Part shown: positions 51,025 through 58,293 of the stretch, in pieces | Layout: each line of letters starts with the position of its first letter | Position numbering within the stretch: position 1 is the stretch's first letter | NCBI GenBank assembly: GCA_039177505.1 | Contig: JBCDFR010000006.1 | Location: 1-64,000, forward strand | DNA: 64,000 nucleotides | Reading direction: 5' to 3' | Source of the DNA: JABSQH01 sp039177505 | GTDB taxonomy: Bacteria; Actinomycetota; Acidimicrobiia; Acidimicrobiales; Ilumatobacteraceae | Notes under the pieces: model-generated | Told to the model about the DNA's origin: nothing | The model's database searches: none | Seen by the model: only the letters and a program-made list of their open reading frames with translations | Program-made: the position numbers and the translations under genes

Positions 51025-51309
51025 TCAGAAGTCTCCCTCCGCGATCTCCTTGAGCATCGAATTGTCGAGCTCGGCCTCGGCCAACAGCTTCTTCAGGCGG
51101 GCGTTCTCACCCTCGAGCTCCTTGAGACGCTTCGCGTCGTTGGCTTTCATCCCGCCGTACGGGGCGAGCCACCGGTGCCACGTCGACTCCGCGATCTCCA
51201 GGTGGCGGCACACCTCATCGAGTTCCGGGCCGCCAACGAGCTGGCGGTGGCCCTCGTCGAGCTTGCGGATGATCTGTTCCGGCGTGTGCCGCCGACGCTT
51301 CTTGGTCAT
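51025..51309 (-). CDS. IS3 transposase orfA
   Basis: 94 residues from ATG 51309 (MTKKRRRHTPEQIIRKLDEG). It has the helix-turn-helix (VCRHLEIAESTWHRWL) and leucine-zipper (RLKELEGENARLKKLLAEAE) of IS3 OrfA, and ends EIAEGDF. OrfB normally follows by a programmed -1 frameshift; here 23 bases separate its stop from the orfB start. Confidence 0.9.
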   Translation of the reverse strand: MTKKRRRHTPEQIIRKLDEGHRQLVGGPELDEVCRHLEIAESTWHRWLAPYGGMKANDAKRLKELEGENARLKKLLAEAELDNSMLKEIAEGDF

Positions 51310-51341
51310 GTCGTTGCTGCTCTGTTCAGAGTCGCACAACG

Positions 51342-51369
51342 ACTGGACCACTACGAGGGTTTCACCTCA
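51342..51369. repeat. Terminal inverted repeat of the IS3 element, orfA end
   Basis: On the minus strand it begins TGAGGTGAAA and ends GGTCCAGT, matching the orfB end (50142-50168) with small gaps. Confidence 0.7.
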
Positions 51370-51530
51370 GGTTGGCCGCCGAGCCCGCCGTGGGGTCAGT
51401 GGAAGTTGTAGAAGTCTTCCCACTCCTGGAGCTTGTTGTTGAATCGGACGGAGTCGTCCATGACGACACCGTCGAGGAGCTTGTCGAACTCGTCGATGTC
51501 CATGCGGTGTGATCGTTCCACCTGCACGCC
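51370..51530 (-). pseudogene. IS481-like transposase remnant (left of the IS3 insertion)
   Basis: Encodes VERSHRMDIDEFDKLLDG and then FNNKLQEWEDFYNFH, stop, PHGGLGGQ. This is the C-terminal part of IS481-type transposases (VERSHRTD..., EWEDYYNYHRPHGALGGQ), with the expected Arg codon turned into TGA at 51396-51398. The 5' side is joined in frame, near 51530, to an FkbM-type methyltransferase fragment. So only a tail of the transposase remains, and it is interrupted by the IS3 element. Confidence 0.75.
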
Positions 51531-51946
51531 CTGCTGGGCTATGGCTCCCACGCCGACGTTGACCACCTGCAGCACTTGGTTAGGGTGGCGATTCAACGAG
51601 AAGCTGCTTTCCGTCATCGATGCGCTCTTGGGGTTCATCTCGAAGGCGAAGACGGAGGTCGCCGCTGGCAGGCCGGCAGCCACGAGCAATACGTAGCTGT
51701 GGTACAACCCAGTGTCGAAGACTGTCGTAGCGGTCGGGAACTGCGGCATCGAGGGGAGCACCAAGAGCGTGGCGAGCAGACCCGGCTCTTGAACACCGCT
51801 ATTCAACGATCTCGTTGCAACCCACTTTTCCGAACGGGCACTGAACCGGACCGGTTCCGACAGCTGAGGGGAATCGAACGTCAGCGTGATCGCGCCGGCG
51901 TCGGTTCGACGGCGATGGTCGTGCCGAAACGCGCCGTGCGTTTCAC
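51531..51946 (-). pseudogene. FkbM-family methyltransferase remnant fused to transposase tail
   Basis: Starts at GTG 51946 as KRTARFGTTIAVEPT, shifts frame after about 15 codons, and continues GAITLTFDSPQLSEPVRF, TTVFDTGLYHSYVLLVAAGL and TSVFAFEMNPKSASMTESSF. The VFAFEMNP and LNRHPNQVLQVVNVGVGA strands match FkbM methyltransferases, but motif I (normally DVGANIGLYS) has lost about four residues (FDTGLYHS). It then runs into VERSHR of the IS481-like tail. It cannot bind SAM as it stands. Confidence 0.65.
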
Positions 51947-51988
51947 CTTTTGGGCAGCGTTGACATCACGCTGACCCCCGGCGAAAGC

Positions 51989-52774
51989 CTAGGTCAATTC
52001 TGTGGACGGGTGGAGGTGCGTCGAGCGGATGCGATCGATCCATCCAATGAGCACTGCGACAGCACGCGGGTCGTGACGCAGGCGATGACCCGCACCCTCC
52101 AACACGCTCAACTCCGCCGATCCGTGGGCATTCACCAACTGGCGAGCGTCGGAGACCGGCACGCTGTCGTCTTCGGTGCCGTGCATCACCATCAGTGGTC
52201 GGGGAGCAAATCGACGCGCCGATGCGACCGGGCGGAATCTTCGGAACTCGCGGGTCCACTCATCGACCGAAGCAGGAAACTGTCGATCGGTGATCGCCCC
52301 GATGTCGCGGGCGTGTTCGAGGAATCGACGGGGGTGGTCGGCCCAGTCGTCAAAGTCGGCACGCGGGCTCACCAATGCGGCCGCCGACACCCGCGGGTCA
52401 TCGGCGCCGACACATATGGCAATCGACCCACCGGTATTGGTGCCGACGAGAATGATCCCGCTCGGACTACACGTTCGCAGCACGTAGCCGATTGCGTTTC
52501 GCAGGTCGTCAACCCAGCCCTGCAAGGAGAAGTCGCCCTCGCTGTCACCGCAACCGCGAAAGTTGAACGCCAGCGCGGCGCATCCCACCTCGCGAGCGAT
52601 CCGATCAACCAATTGCGGGTAGGTGCCGGCCGAACGACGGGCATCGAGCGGACCGATCGGGAAACCATGGCAGACGACAACGGCGGGCCCATCGGTCTCC
52701 CCCGCCGGCGGAATCGCGAGGTGACATGCGAGCGACAACCCGACCGAATCGAAACGCTCGTCCATGCCGGGCAT
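51989..52774 (-). CDS. Alpha/beta-hydrolase fold protein with Asn at the nucleophile elbow
   Basis: 261 residues. HG of the oxyanion region is VVVCHGFPIGPLDARR, and ALAFNFRGCGDSEGDFS is typical of serine-hydrolase-like alpha/beta folds. The elbow that normally reads G-x-S-x-G is ILVGTNTGGSIAI, placing Asn where Ser is expected. The acid (VMHGTEDDSVPV) and His (EGAGHRLRHDP) are in their usual places. It may be non-hydrolytic, or use a different residue. ATG 52774 is used; a second Met three codons later is possible. Ten bases downstream of the preceding small gene, so probably co-transcribed. Confidence 0.75.
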   Translation of the reverse strand: MPGMDERFDSVGLSLACHLAIPPAGETDGPAVVVCHGFPIGPLDARRSAGTYPQLVDRIAREVGCAALAFNFRGCGDSEGDFSLQGWVDDLRNAIGYVLRTCSPSGIILVGTNTGGSIAICVGADDPRVSAAALVSPRADFDDWADHPRRFLEHARDIGAITDRQFPASVDEWTREFRRFRPVASARRFAPRPLMVMHGTEDDSVPVSDARQLVNAHGSAELSVLEGAGHRLRHDPRAVAVLIGWIDRIRSTHLHPSTELT

Positions 52775-52783
52775 CGCTGGCCC

Positions 52784-53008
52784 CTAGGAGAACGGCTTAC
52801 GCTGCAGCCGGTGTCGGCTGCCCGTGGCCAGCGTGTAGCCGCGGTTGCGCGCCTCGGGCAGAGTGTCGGGAGCGAAACTGAGCCCGACCCCTTCCGAGAC
52901 GATCTCATCGATGATCGACTCGTCGGTCCACTCGTCGAGGTCGTAGACGAGCTGGGTGCGCTTGTCGCCGAGGTACCGGGTTTCCTCGAACTTCGTCGGT
53001 CGTTCCAT
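52784..53008 (-). CDS. Hypothetical small protein, 74 aa
   Basis: Acidic in the middle (LVYDLDEWTDESIIDEIVSE) and basic at the end (GSRHRLQRKPFS), with no Cys, signal or membrane segment. ATG 53008 is preferred over a GTG one codon upstream. It precedes the alpha/beta-hydrolase gene with a 9-base gap. I do not recognise a family. Confidence 0.6.
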   Translation of the reverse strand: MERPTKFEETRYLGDKRTQLVYDLDEWTDESIIDEIVSEGVGLSFAPDTLPEARNRGYTLATGSRHRLQRKPFS

Positions 53009-53386
53009 CACCGATCAACGTATCGCAGCACGCCGCGAACGCGGTGGTGCCGGACACCCGAAGGTGTCCGGCACCACACAGACTGTCTGAGACCGATCGC
53101 ACCATGACGCCGGACCGTGAGGTCGAAGCGACACCGCTGGGACCAGTTGCGGCGATGACGATCAGCGGGGGTTGGCGGAAATTCGCCAGGCGGTCCAGCC
53201 TGTCGGCCTAGCGGCCAACCACCTCCAGGGTCCCGTGATAACTGTCTGGCATTGTGTGGACCACCTCCCTTCTCTGGTGCTGCAGAAGTTAGCCAGAGCA
53301 CCGGGACGGGTCCAGCCACTTACGATGAACGCCGTGTAAACCCATCACTCGACGGCCTCGTCGACGCTCCCCCAACAACGCCGTCG
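53009..53386. other. Non-coding gap with a strong hairpin
   Basis: No credible gene is seen on either strand; the open frames here are Arg/Gly/Pro-rich and lack starts with homology. The main feature is the perfect hairpin at 53045-53076. The rest, up to the 3' end of the DinB-type gene, shows nothing I can name. Confidence 0.5.
53045..53076. repeat. Perfect 14-bp stem hairpin with TTCG loop (minus strand)
   Basis: TGGTGCCGGACACC (53045-53058) pairs exactly with GGTGTCCGGCACCA (53063-53076) around CGAA, which is TTCG on the minus strand, an extra-stable RNA tetraloop. It lies 37 bases upstream of the leftward 74-aa gene, not just after any stop codon, so it is not a simple terminator for a neighbour. 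It may be an mRNA leader structure or a dispersed palindromic element. Confidence 0.7.
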
Positions 53387-54214
53387 CTACAGGGTGTAGG
53401 TCTGGCTGCGCAAGATACGCGTTCCGAGTTCGGCGTCCCCGACCATCGACACCGAAGGGTCGTCAACACTTAGTGGGACTCGACCGGCCGACCGACGCGT
53501 CATGACACCGACCGGCATCGTCAGCGTGACGGTGGCGGGACCTGGCAACGACGACACCACGCCTGCCCGGCCGTCGACCAACACATGGATCTCGCGGACA
53601 ACGACGTCGTCGTCGGTGAGGGCGAACGTCACCGACTGGCCGTCGGCCGCGCCAGCCTTCTTCCCCACGACGAAGCCCATCGCCGTGGTTAACTCGTCGA
53701 GCGTCACCTCGACCGGCAGTCCGGACCCGTTGCCCGGTCGTCCGAGGGCGTCGCGGATGTCCTGCTCGTGGTACCAGCAGTCGTACACACGGATCTGCAT
53801 GAAGCGCCCGTAGGTGGCCTTGCCGGCGGGCGTGAACGATTCGGCGTCCCACTCTCGCTGCGACATGTCTGCGAGAGCGACACGGCGTTGGGCGGTGACA
53901 TCCCTAAACCGGGCAAGGACATCCGCTGACGACTCCGACCGAAGCGCTTCGACCCACACCTCGTTGAACTCGCCGATGTCGTTGCGCACGTGGGCGTGCT
54001 CACCGCGATCGATTTCGATTCCGGGAACCGGATTTCCCAGCAGCATCTGCTCGGTACCGATGATGTGGGAGACGTTGTCTTTCACATCCCAACCCGGCAA
54101 CACCGTCAGCACCGACCACTCATCGTCACGCAGCTCCGACAGCAGCGCCTCGATACTGGCCCACTCCTCTTCGAGTGCGGCGATGGTCCGGTCTCTGGGA
54201 ATCTGCGCGGTCAT
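53387..54214 (-). CDS. DinB / maleylpyruvate isomerase-fold, mycothiol-dependent-type enzyme
   Basis: 275 residues from ATG 54214 (MTAQIPRDRTIAALEEEWAS). The N-terminal four-helix DinB-like bundle has LLSELRDDEWSVLTVLPGWDVKDNVSHIIGTE, with a metal-binding His, and further on YDCWYHEQDIRDALGRPG, the second metal His with its DIR-A motif. The C-terminal part is an SCP-2-like beta domain. Actinobacterial members use mycothiol as cofactor. Substrate unknown. Confidence 0.8.
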   Translation of the reverse strand: MTAQIPRDRTIAALEEEWASIEALLSELRDDEWSVLTVLPGWDVKDNVSHIIGTEQMLLGNPVPGIEIDRGEHAHVRNDIGEFNEVWVEALRSESSADVLARFRDVTAQRRVALADMSQREWDAESFTPAGKATYGRFMQIRVYDCWYHEQDIRDALGRPGNGSGLPVEVTLDELTTAMGFVVGKKAGAADGQSVTFALTDDDVVVREIHVLVDGRAGVVSSLPGPATVTLTMPVGVMTRRSAGRVPLSVDDPSVSMVGDAELGTRILRSQTYTL

Positions 54215-54267
54215 ACAGTTCGCGAGCTTGCCAGCGTGTACCGACGTAGTCCGAGGCGAGCCGAGGG

Positions 54268-54729
54268 CTACAACGCGTCGTCCAAACCCGCTTGCGGGCC
54301 AACGGCGCCGATCGCCTCGAAGTACGCCAGATGTGCTTCGACCACGTTGACGGCATCGACGTCGTCGAGCAGATCGACATCGTTGCGCTCGGCTTCGCCG
54401 AGTAAATACGCCGTCAAGGCGTCTTCGGTCAGCACCACCGGGTCGTCGATCACCTGTTTCGCGTCGACCGCTCTGTCGGGCTGTAAACCCTGCGAGTGCA
54501 GCCACTGCATGTGGAACACGAGCAGCTGCTCGACTTCCTCGGGCGTGAGCCGTGCCTGGCTCTCATCAGGAAGCCGATCGCACACGAAGTCCACGGCTTC
54601 GTCCAGTTCGTAGACGACTCGCGGCGCAACGGCGTCGAGTCGGTGTGCCTCCCGCCCCACGGCCACCGCAGCGATCACAAACACCAGCACAGCAGCCACC
54701 ACCGCGAAGACAATCGTCACCGGCTCCAT
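54268..54729 (-). CDS. Membrane-anchored hypothetical protein, 153 aa
   Basis: One N-terminal membrane segment (VTIVFAVVAAVLVFVIAAVAV) is followed by a cytoplasmic or exported helical domain: VVYELDEAVDFVCDRLPDE, LTPEEVEQLLVFHMQWL, LTEDALTAYLLGEAERN. The pattern resembles other actinobacterial conserved membrane-anchored proteins of unknown role. The gene stands alone, 53 bases upstream of the DinB-type gene on the same strand. Confidence 0.65.
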   Translation of the reverse strand: MEPVTIVFAVVAAVLVFVIAAVAVGREAHRLDAVAPRVVYELDEAVDFVCDRLPDESQARLTPEEVEQLLVFHMQWLHSQGLQPDRAVDAKQVIDDPVVLTEDALTAYLLGEAERNDVDLLDDVDAVNVVEAHLAYFEAIGAVGPQAGLDDAL

Positions 54730-54780
54730 CGAGCATCAGTGTACGAACGCTTCGCCAAGTGCCCTCAGACTCAGACGCGA

Positions 54781-54815
54781 CTGGTCGCCCGCGCGCAGTG
54801 CCGGCGGGCGACCAG
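54781..54815. terminator. Strong hairpin after the acyl-CoA dehydrogenase gene
   Basis: CTGGTCGCCCGC (54781-54792) pairs perfectly with GCGGGCGACCAG (54804-54815) around an 11-base loop. It lies about 65 bases beyond the stop of the leftward acyl-CoA dehydrogenase gene, a fitting place for its terminator. The right arm is shared with the dispersed repeat below. Confidence 0.6.
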
Positions 54816-54874
54816 AACGAAGCATCGGGAGCTCGGGAGGCGAGGCAAAGGCCGCCAGGCCGACCGAGCCCGAA
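54807..54874 (+). repeat. Dispersed 68-nt intergenic repeat, copy 2
   Basis: Aligns without gaps to 10093-10160, about 59 of 68 identical by eye. It ends five bases before the stop codon of the acyl-CoA dehydrogenase gene. Confidence 0.6.
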
Positions 54875-54878
54875 TAGA

Positions 54879-55994
54879 TCAGATACCGATACGCTGAGCG
54901 AGCTGCTCGCGGTGGTACGTCGGATCGCCGAACAGCAGCTCGGAGCTCTTCGCCCGCTTGAAGTACAGATGCGCCGGGTGCTCCCAGGTGAAGCCGATGC
55001 CGCCGTGAATCTGGATGTTCTCGGCGGTGGCGTGGAAGTACGCCTCTGAGCAGTAGGCCTTGGCCAGCGAAGCGGTCGACGGGAGCTCGTCGTTCATCTC
55101 GCTGGCGCACCACATGCCGTAGTAGGCGGCCGACTTGGCCGACTCGACCTCGAGCAGCATGTCGGCACACTTGTGCTTGATCGCCTGGAACGAGCCGATC
55201 GGGCGGCCGAACTGGACGCGCACCTTGGCGTACTCGACGGCCATGTCGAGCACGAACTGGGCACCGCCGACCTGCTCGGCGGCGAGGCTGACCGCGGCGA
55301 GGTCAAGCACGGTCTGCAGCACGTCCCAGCCCTCGCCGTCCTCACCGATCAACGTGGCCGGCACGTTGTCGAAGTCGAGCTTGGCCTGCTTGCGCGTCTG
55401 GTCCATCGTCGACAACGAGGTTTTGGTCAGGCCCGAAGCGCCACCGTCAACAGCGAACAGGCTGACGCCATTGCCCGTGCGGGCAGCCACGATGATCAGC
55501 GACGCGACGTGGCCGTCAAGCACGAACGACTTCGTGCCGGACAGCGTGTAGCCGTCGGTGGACGGAGTGGCTTCCATCGTGATGCCCGACTCGTCCCACT
55601 TGCCCGAGGGCTCGGTGAAGGCCACGGTGGCGATGGTTTCGCCCGAGGCGATCCCGGGGAGGTACTGCTTCTTGGCGTTGTCATCACCCGAGAGCAGCAG
55701 GGTGTTGCCGGCGAGCACAACGGTCGAGAAGAACGGTGCACACAGCAGCGCCCGGCCCATCTCTTCGAGCACGATGCCCAGTTCGACGTAGCCGTAGCCG
55801 GAGCCGCCGTACTCCTCGGGGATGTGCAGGCCCTGCAGACCCATCTGCTCGCCCATCTGTGACCACACGGCTTCGTCGTAGCCCTGCTCGGTCTCCATCT
55901 GCTCACGCACGGCTTCCTCGCTGCTCTTGGCTTCGAGGAACGCACGCACGGTCTTGCGTAGCTCTTCTTGCTCTTCTGTGAACGCGAAATTCAT
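54879..55994 (-). CDS. Acyl-CoA dehydrogenase
   Basis: 371 residues from ATG 55994 (MNFAFTEEQEELRKTVRAFL). FAD-binding blocks: VAFTEPSGKWD (beta-domain), AAVSLAAEQVGGAQFVLDMAVEYAKVRVQFGRPIGSFQAIKHKCADM, and ENIQIHGGIGFTWEHPAHLYFKRA near the end. The usual catalytic Glu position (in an IYEGT-like block) is not obvious; the terminal HGGIGFTWEH pattern is that of steroid-degradation and other ACAD subgroups common in actinobacteria. Substrate unknown. The operator-like palindrome of the divergent toxin-antitoxin genes lies in its upstream region. Confidence 0.88.
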   Translation of the reverse strand: MNFAFTEEQEELRKTVRAFLEAKSSEEAVREQMETEQGYDEAVWSQMGEQMGLQGLHIPEEYGGSGYGYVELGIVLEEMGRALLCAPFFSTVVLAGNTLLLSGDDNAKKQYLPGIASGETIATVAFTEPSGKWDESGITMEATPSTDGYTLSGTKSFVLDGHVASLIIVAARTGNGVSLFAVDGGASGLTKTSLSTMDQTRKQAKLDFDNVPATLIGEDGEGWDVLQTVLDLAAVSLAAEQVGGAQFVLDMAVEYAKVRVQFGRPIGSFQAIKHKCADMLLEVESAKSAAYYGMWCASEMNDELPSTASLAKAYCSEAYFHATAENIQIHGGIGFTWEHPAHLYFKRAKSSELLFGDPTYHREQLAQRIGI

Positions 55995-56038
55995 GGAGGT
56001 CAGCATGGCCCCGGGGACCCACGACTGTCGAATTGATC

Positions 56039-56058
56039 TGTGTACACTTGCGTACACA
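56039..56058. promoter_or_regulatory. Palindromic operator at the antitoxin start
   Basis: TGTGTAC (56039-56045) and GTACACA (56052-56058) form a perfect inverted repeat with a 6-base spacer. Its right arm runs into the ATG of the antitoxin. Antitoxin-binding palindromes at this place are typical of VapB/Phd autoregulation, so negative feedback is likely. Confidence 0.6.
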
Positions 56059-56336
56059 TGGCTGAGGCGACGAGTGTCGGAGTCCGCGAACTACGCGCTT
56101 CGCTCACCGAGGCCCTCGCTCGCGCCAGCGCTGGCGAGCGGACCGTCATCACCAGCCGTGGCCGGCCCGTGGCCCAGCTCACGCCGCTCGACGCGGCCGC
56201 TCCCACACTGGAACGGCTGATCGGCGCAGGCGCGGTCATCCCGCCGCGACGCACTGGCGAGTTCCGCGCATCCGAAGCCGTCGCTGTATGGGCCGGGGTG
56301 CGCATCGATCAGGCGCTGCGGGAGCTGCGCGGATGA
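56058..56336 (+). CDS. Antitoxin, Phd/YefM type
   Basis: 92 residues from ATG 56058 (MAEATSVGVRELRASLTEAL). The Phd/YefM DNA-binding fold is marked by VGVRELRASLTEALARASAGERTVITSRGRPVAQLTPL. The C-terminal helix (AVWAGVRIDQALRELRG) would bind the toxin. ATGA overlap with the toxin gene is the normal co-expression arrangement. An earlier ATG six codons upstream overlaps the palindrome and is less likely. Confidence 0.88.
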   Translation: MAEATSVGVRELRASLTEALARASAGERTVITSRGRPVAQLTPLDAAAPTLERLIGAGAVIPPRRTGEFRASEAVAVWAGVRIDQALRELRG

Positions 56337-56737
56337 CGCTGGTCCTCGACACGTCGGCGCTGCTCTCGGTCGCCATCGACGGCGGCGAGCGAGCCATCGT
56401 GTTGGCCGCGCTCGACGACGACCCGGTGTGGTCGGCGAGCGCCCTCGCCCTCACCGAGGCGCTCCCCGCGATCGACCGGCTGAGCGACGAAGGCATCATC
56501 CGCCTCGATCTCGAAGACGCGGTCCGTCGGGTCTGGGACCACCTTCACGTCGTCCCACTAGACCAGCAGTGTCTCGATCGTGCCGCTGCGCTCTCGCGCG
56601 AACAGCCGGTCCGTTTGACCGACGCCATTCACCTAGCCGCGGCAGAGCGGCTCCCCGCTCCCCTGCGCCTCGTCACCTTCGATCCCGTGCAGATCCCGGT
56701 TGCCCTCGGACTCGGTTTCGACGTCATCAGCAACTGA
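56333..56737 (+). CDS. PIN-domain toxin, VapC type
   Basis: 134 residues from ATG 56333. PIN acidic residues are visible in LVLDTSALLSVAIDGGER (Asp), ASALALTEALPAI (Glu), RLTDAIHLAAAERL (Asp) and LVTFDPVQ (Asp). Such toxins are Mg-dependent endoribonucleases. It pairs with the Phd-type antitoxin before it. Confidence 0.88.
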   Translation: MTLVLDTSALLSVAIDGGERAIVLAALDDDPVWSASALALTEALPAIDRLSDEGIIRLDLEDAVRRVWDHLHVVPLDQQCLDRAAALSREQPVRLTDAIHLAAAERLPAPLRLVTFDPVQIPVALGLGFDVISN

Positions 56738-56817
56738 GCGCGGCGTCCATCACCGGTTGTTCTGATCGACCGCCAACGCTCCATCACGGACGGTATCGAT
56801 CTTCTGGACCTCGCCGA

Positions 56818-56834
56818 CCGAGCAATGCGCTCGG
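56818..56834. terminator. Candidate hairpin between convergent genes
   Basis: CCGAGC (56818-56823) pairs with GCTCGG (56829-56834) around AATGC, between the ends of vapC and the leftward membrane-protein gene. The stem is short, so this is tentative. Confidence 0.3.
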
Positions 56835-56853
56835 CACTCCAAGCGTGTCGGCG

Positions 56854-58251
56854 TCACGCTCCTTCGACGTGATCTGCCCCGAACTCGGTCGCGAGCGCAG
56901 GCGGGCCGCCGGAGTCCGCAACGTCACTACGAATGCGCCGCATCGGCAACACGGCTGCGGCGGCGAGGATCCCGAAGGCCAAAGGCAGCGCCCGATAGGT
57001 GAAGAACGTGTGCGTTTGGCTGTGGTTCCGGAGCACCTCGTACCAGACGAGGACGATCACGACCGTTGCGGCAACGATGCTTCGGTCGAGGCCACGCACC
57101 ACGAGCCCGGGGCGGCGTCGTCGACGCCACCACACAACGGCGACGACCACGACCGTGGCGACCACCACCCAGCCGGTCATGGGTTGATCTCTCCAGAACA
57201 CGACGTTACGACGAATCGTCTCACCAAACGTGAGATCGAGCTCGCCCGTCTCGGTGGTGAGCCGGTTGTTGACCGTGTAGTCGACCGTGTCGCGCACCCG
57301 CTCGAACCCGAAAACCGGGATCGAAATCAGCCACTTCACCCCCCATGTCCAGGCATACCCGACGATCCACGATCCAGCCGCCAGCGCAGTCGTACCAAAC
57401 AACGTCCAACCAACCTGACGGCGCGCCGCCGCGGCAGCGACGACGAACGAACACAGCGACCACAACCCCGGGGCGCTGTTGAGCAAGTCAAACACGACCA
57501 CCGCAGCTCCCGACGTCGCCGACACTGCGATCACCGGCCACGGCCGAACGTTGCGTGCAGCAACGGCGTTGGCCACCCACGCCGTCGTCAATCCACCGAG
57601 CACGCCGAATGCGTGCGGCAGCGCATACGGCAGATCGACGAAGTCGCTCGTCAGCACAAAAGGGGCGAGCAGCACAGTGGCTACCGCACGACCGTGCACG
57701 CGAGCGACCGATCGAGCGAGTCCGAACAACGCCAACCCGAGCGCTGCCATCACCAGTACCCGGGTGGCTGGAAGCCCGAGGAACGCGATCGACGGGCGCA
57801 GGAATGCGCTGTAGCCATGCCAGTAGCGGAAATAGTCGGTCTGTCGTTCGAGCGCCCCGTCGCCCGTCGCCCAGGCTTCGAGGGCCGGCACCGCGTCCTC
57901 GCACTGCCACAGCGTCTGTCCGGCGATGGCCGACGAAACGATGTTGCGGCCCGGGAGGTCGCCGAGCCCGATGGTCAGCCCAATGCAGTCGGTGAACCCA
58001 TCGACCTGCGATGCGATCAGCCCGGGCGGATAGCTGTTCGTGTCGAGTTGTCCCGCTTGGGCAGCATCGAACAGCGACTCGGCGACGAGACGATCCGGCA
58101 CGAGTTCGCCAACCATGATCAGTGCGAACGCTGCCGCGGGCAGCGCCACGGCCAACACGACAATGTTGCGAAGCAGCGCACGCCTCGGCATCGACGGGTC
58201 GTCGTGCGGATCTACTCCCTGCTCGGCAACCTCACCTGCGTCAGCGACCAC
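56854..58251 (-). CDS. Polytopic membrane protein, unknown function
   Basis: 465 residues from GTG 58251; ATG 58191 is possible. About nine to ten hydrophobic segments are seen (LLRNIVVLAVALPAAAFALI, VLVMAALGLALFGLARSV, VATVVVVAVVWW and others). The first large loop contains DTNSYPPGLIASQVDGFTDCIGL and RYWHGYSAFLRP, similar in style to GT-C-like or PMT-like proteins, but no confident family motif appears. It stands divergent from the MBL-fold gene. Confidence 0.55.
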   Translation of the reverse strand: MVADAGEVAEQGVDPHDDPSMPRRALLRNIVVLAVALPAAAFALIMVGELVPDRLVAESLFDAAQAGQLDTNSYPPGLIASQVDGFTDCIGLTIGLGDLPGRNIVSSAIAGQTLWQCEDAVPALEAWATGDGALERQTDYFRYWHGYSAFLRPSIAFLGLPATRVLVMAALGLALFGLARSVARVHGRAVATVLLAPFVLTSDFVDLPYALPHAFGVLGGLTTAWVANAVAARNVRPWPVIAVSATSGAAVVVFDLLNSAPGLWSLCSFVVAAAAARRQVGWTLFGTTALAAGSWIVGYAWTWGVKWLISIPVFGFERVRDTVDYTVNNRLTTETGELDLTFGETIRRNVVFWRDQPMTGWVVVATVVVVAVVWWRRRRRPGLVVRGLDRSIVAATVVIVLVWYEVLRNHSQTHTFFTYRALPLAFGILAAAAVLPMRRIRSDVADSGGPPALATEFGADHVEGA

Positions 58252-58293
58252 GCGCCGACGCTAGATGAACCGACGCTGTGGGAGACTCATCTG

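Larger units (their letters stand above)
50142..51369 (-). mobile_element. IS3-family insertion sequence, about 1.23 kb
   Basis: The element carries orfA and a damaged orfB in the usual two-frame IS3 order on the minus strand. Its ends are imperfect inverted repeats of about 27-28 bases, both beginning TGAGG on the inward-reading strand (50142-50168; 51342-51369). It is inserted between the codons for HGGLGGQ and TAYERV of an IS481-like transposase. A clean target duplication is not obvious: at most two or three bases (aa or acc) can be matched, so the exact outer boundary is uncertain by a few bases. Confidence 0.85.

Noticed and set aside
50142..51369. Clear 3-4 bp target duplication for the IS3 element
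   Set aside because: The flanks (ccaacc... and ...aaaccgcc on the minus strand) allow only two or three matching bases and several alignments, so none is claimed.
53008..53319. Open frame of about 100 codons on the minus strand
   Set aside because: Pro/Gly/Arg-rich, overlaps the hairpin, no recognisable domain or ribosome-binding site.
54781..54874. Possible small RNA gene in the hairpin/repeat region
   Set aside because: Only structure and repetition are visible; no promoter or known RNA family can be supported, so it was kept as terminator and repeat.
56428..58293. Very long rightward frame running into the MBL-fold gene
   Set aside because: It is the antisense of the membrane-protein gene; the MBL protein proper starts at 58294 with a Shine-Dalgarno sequence.
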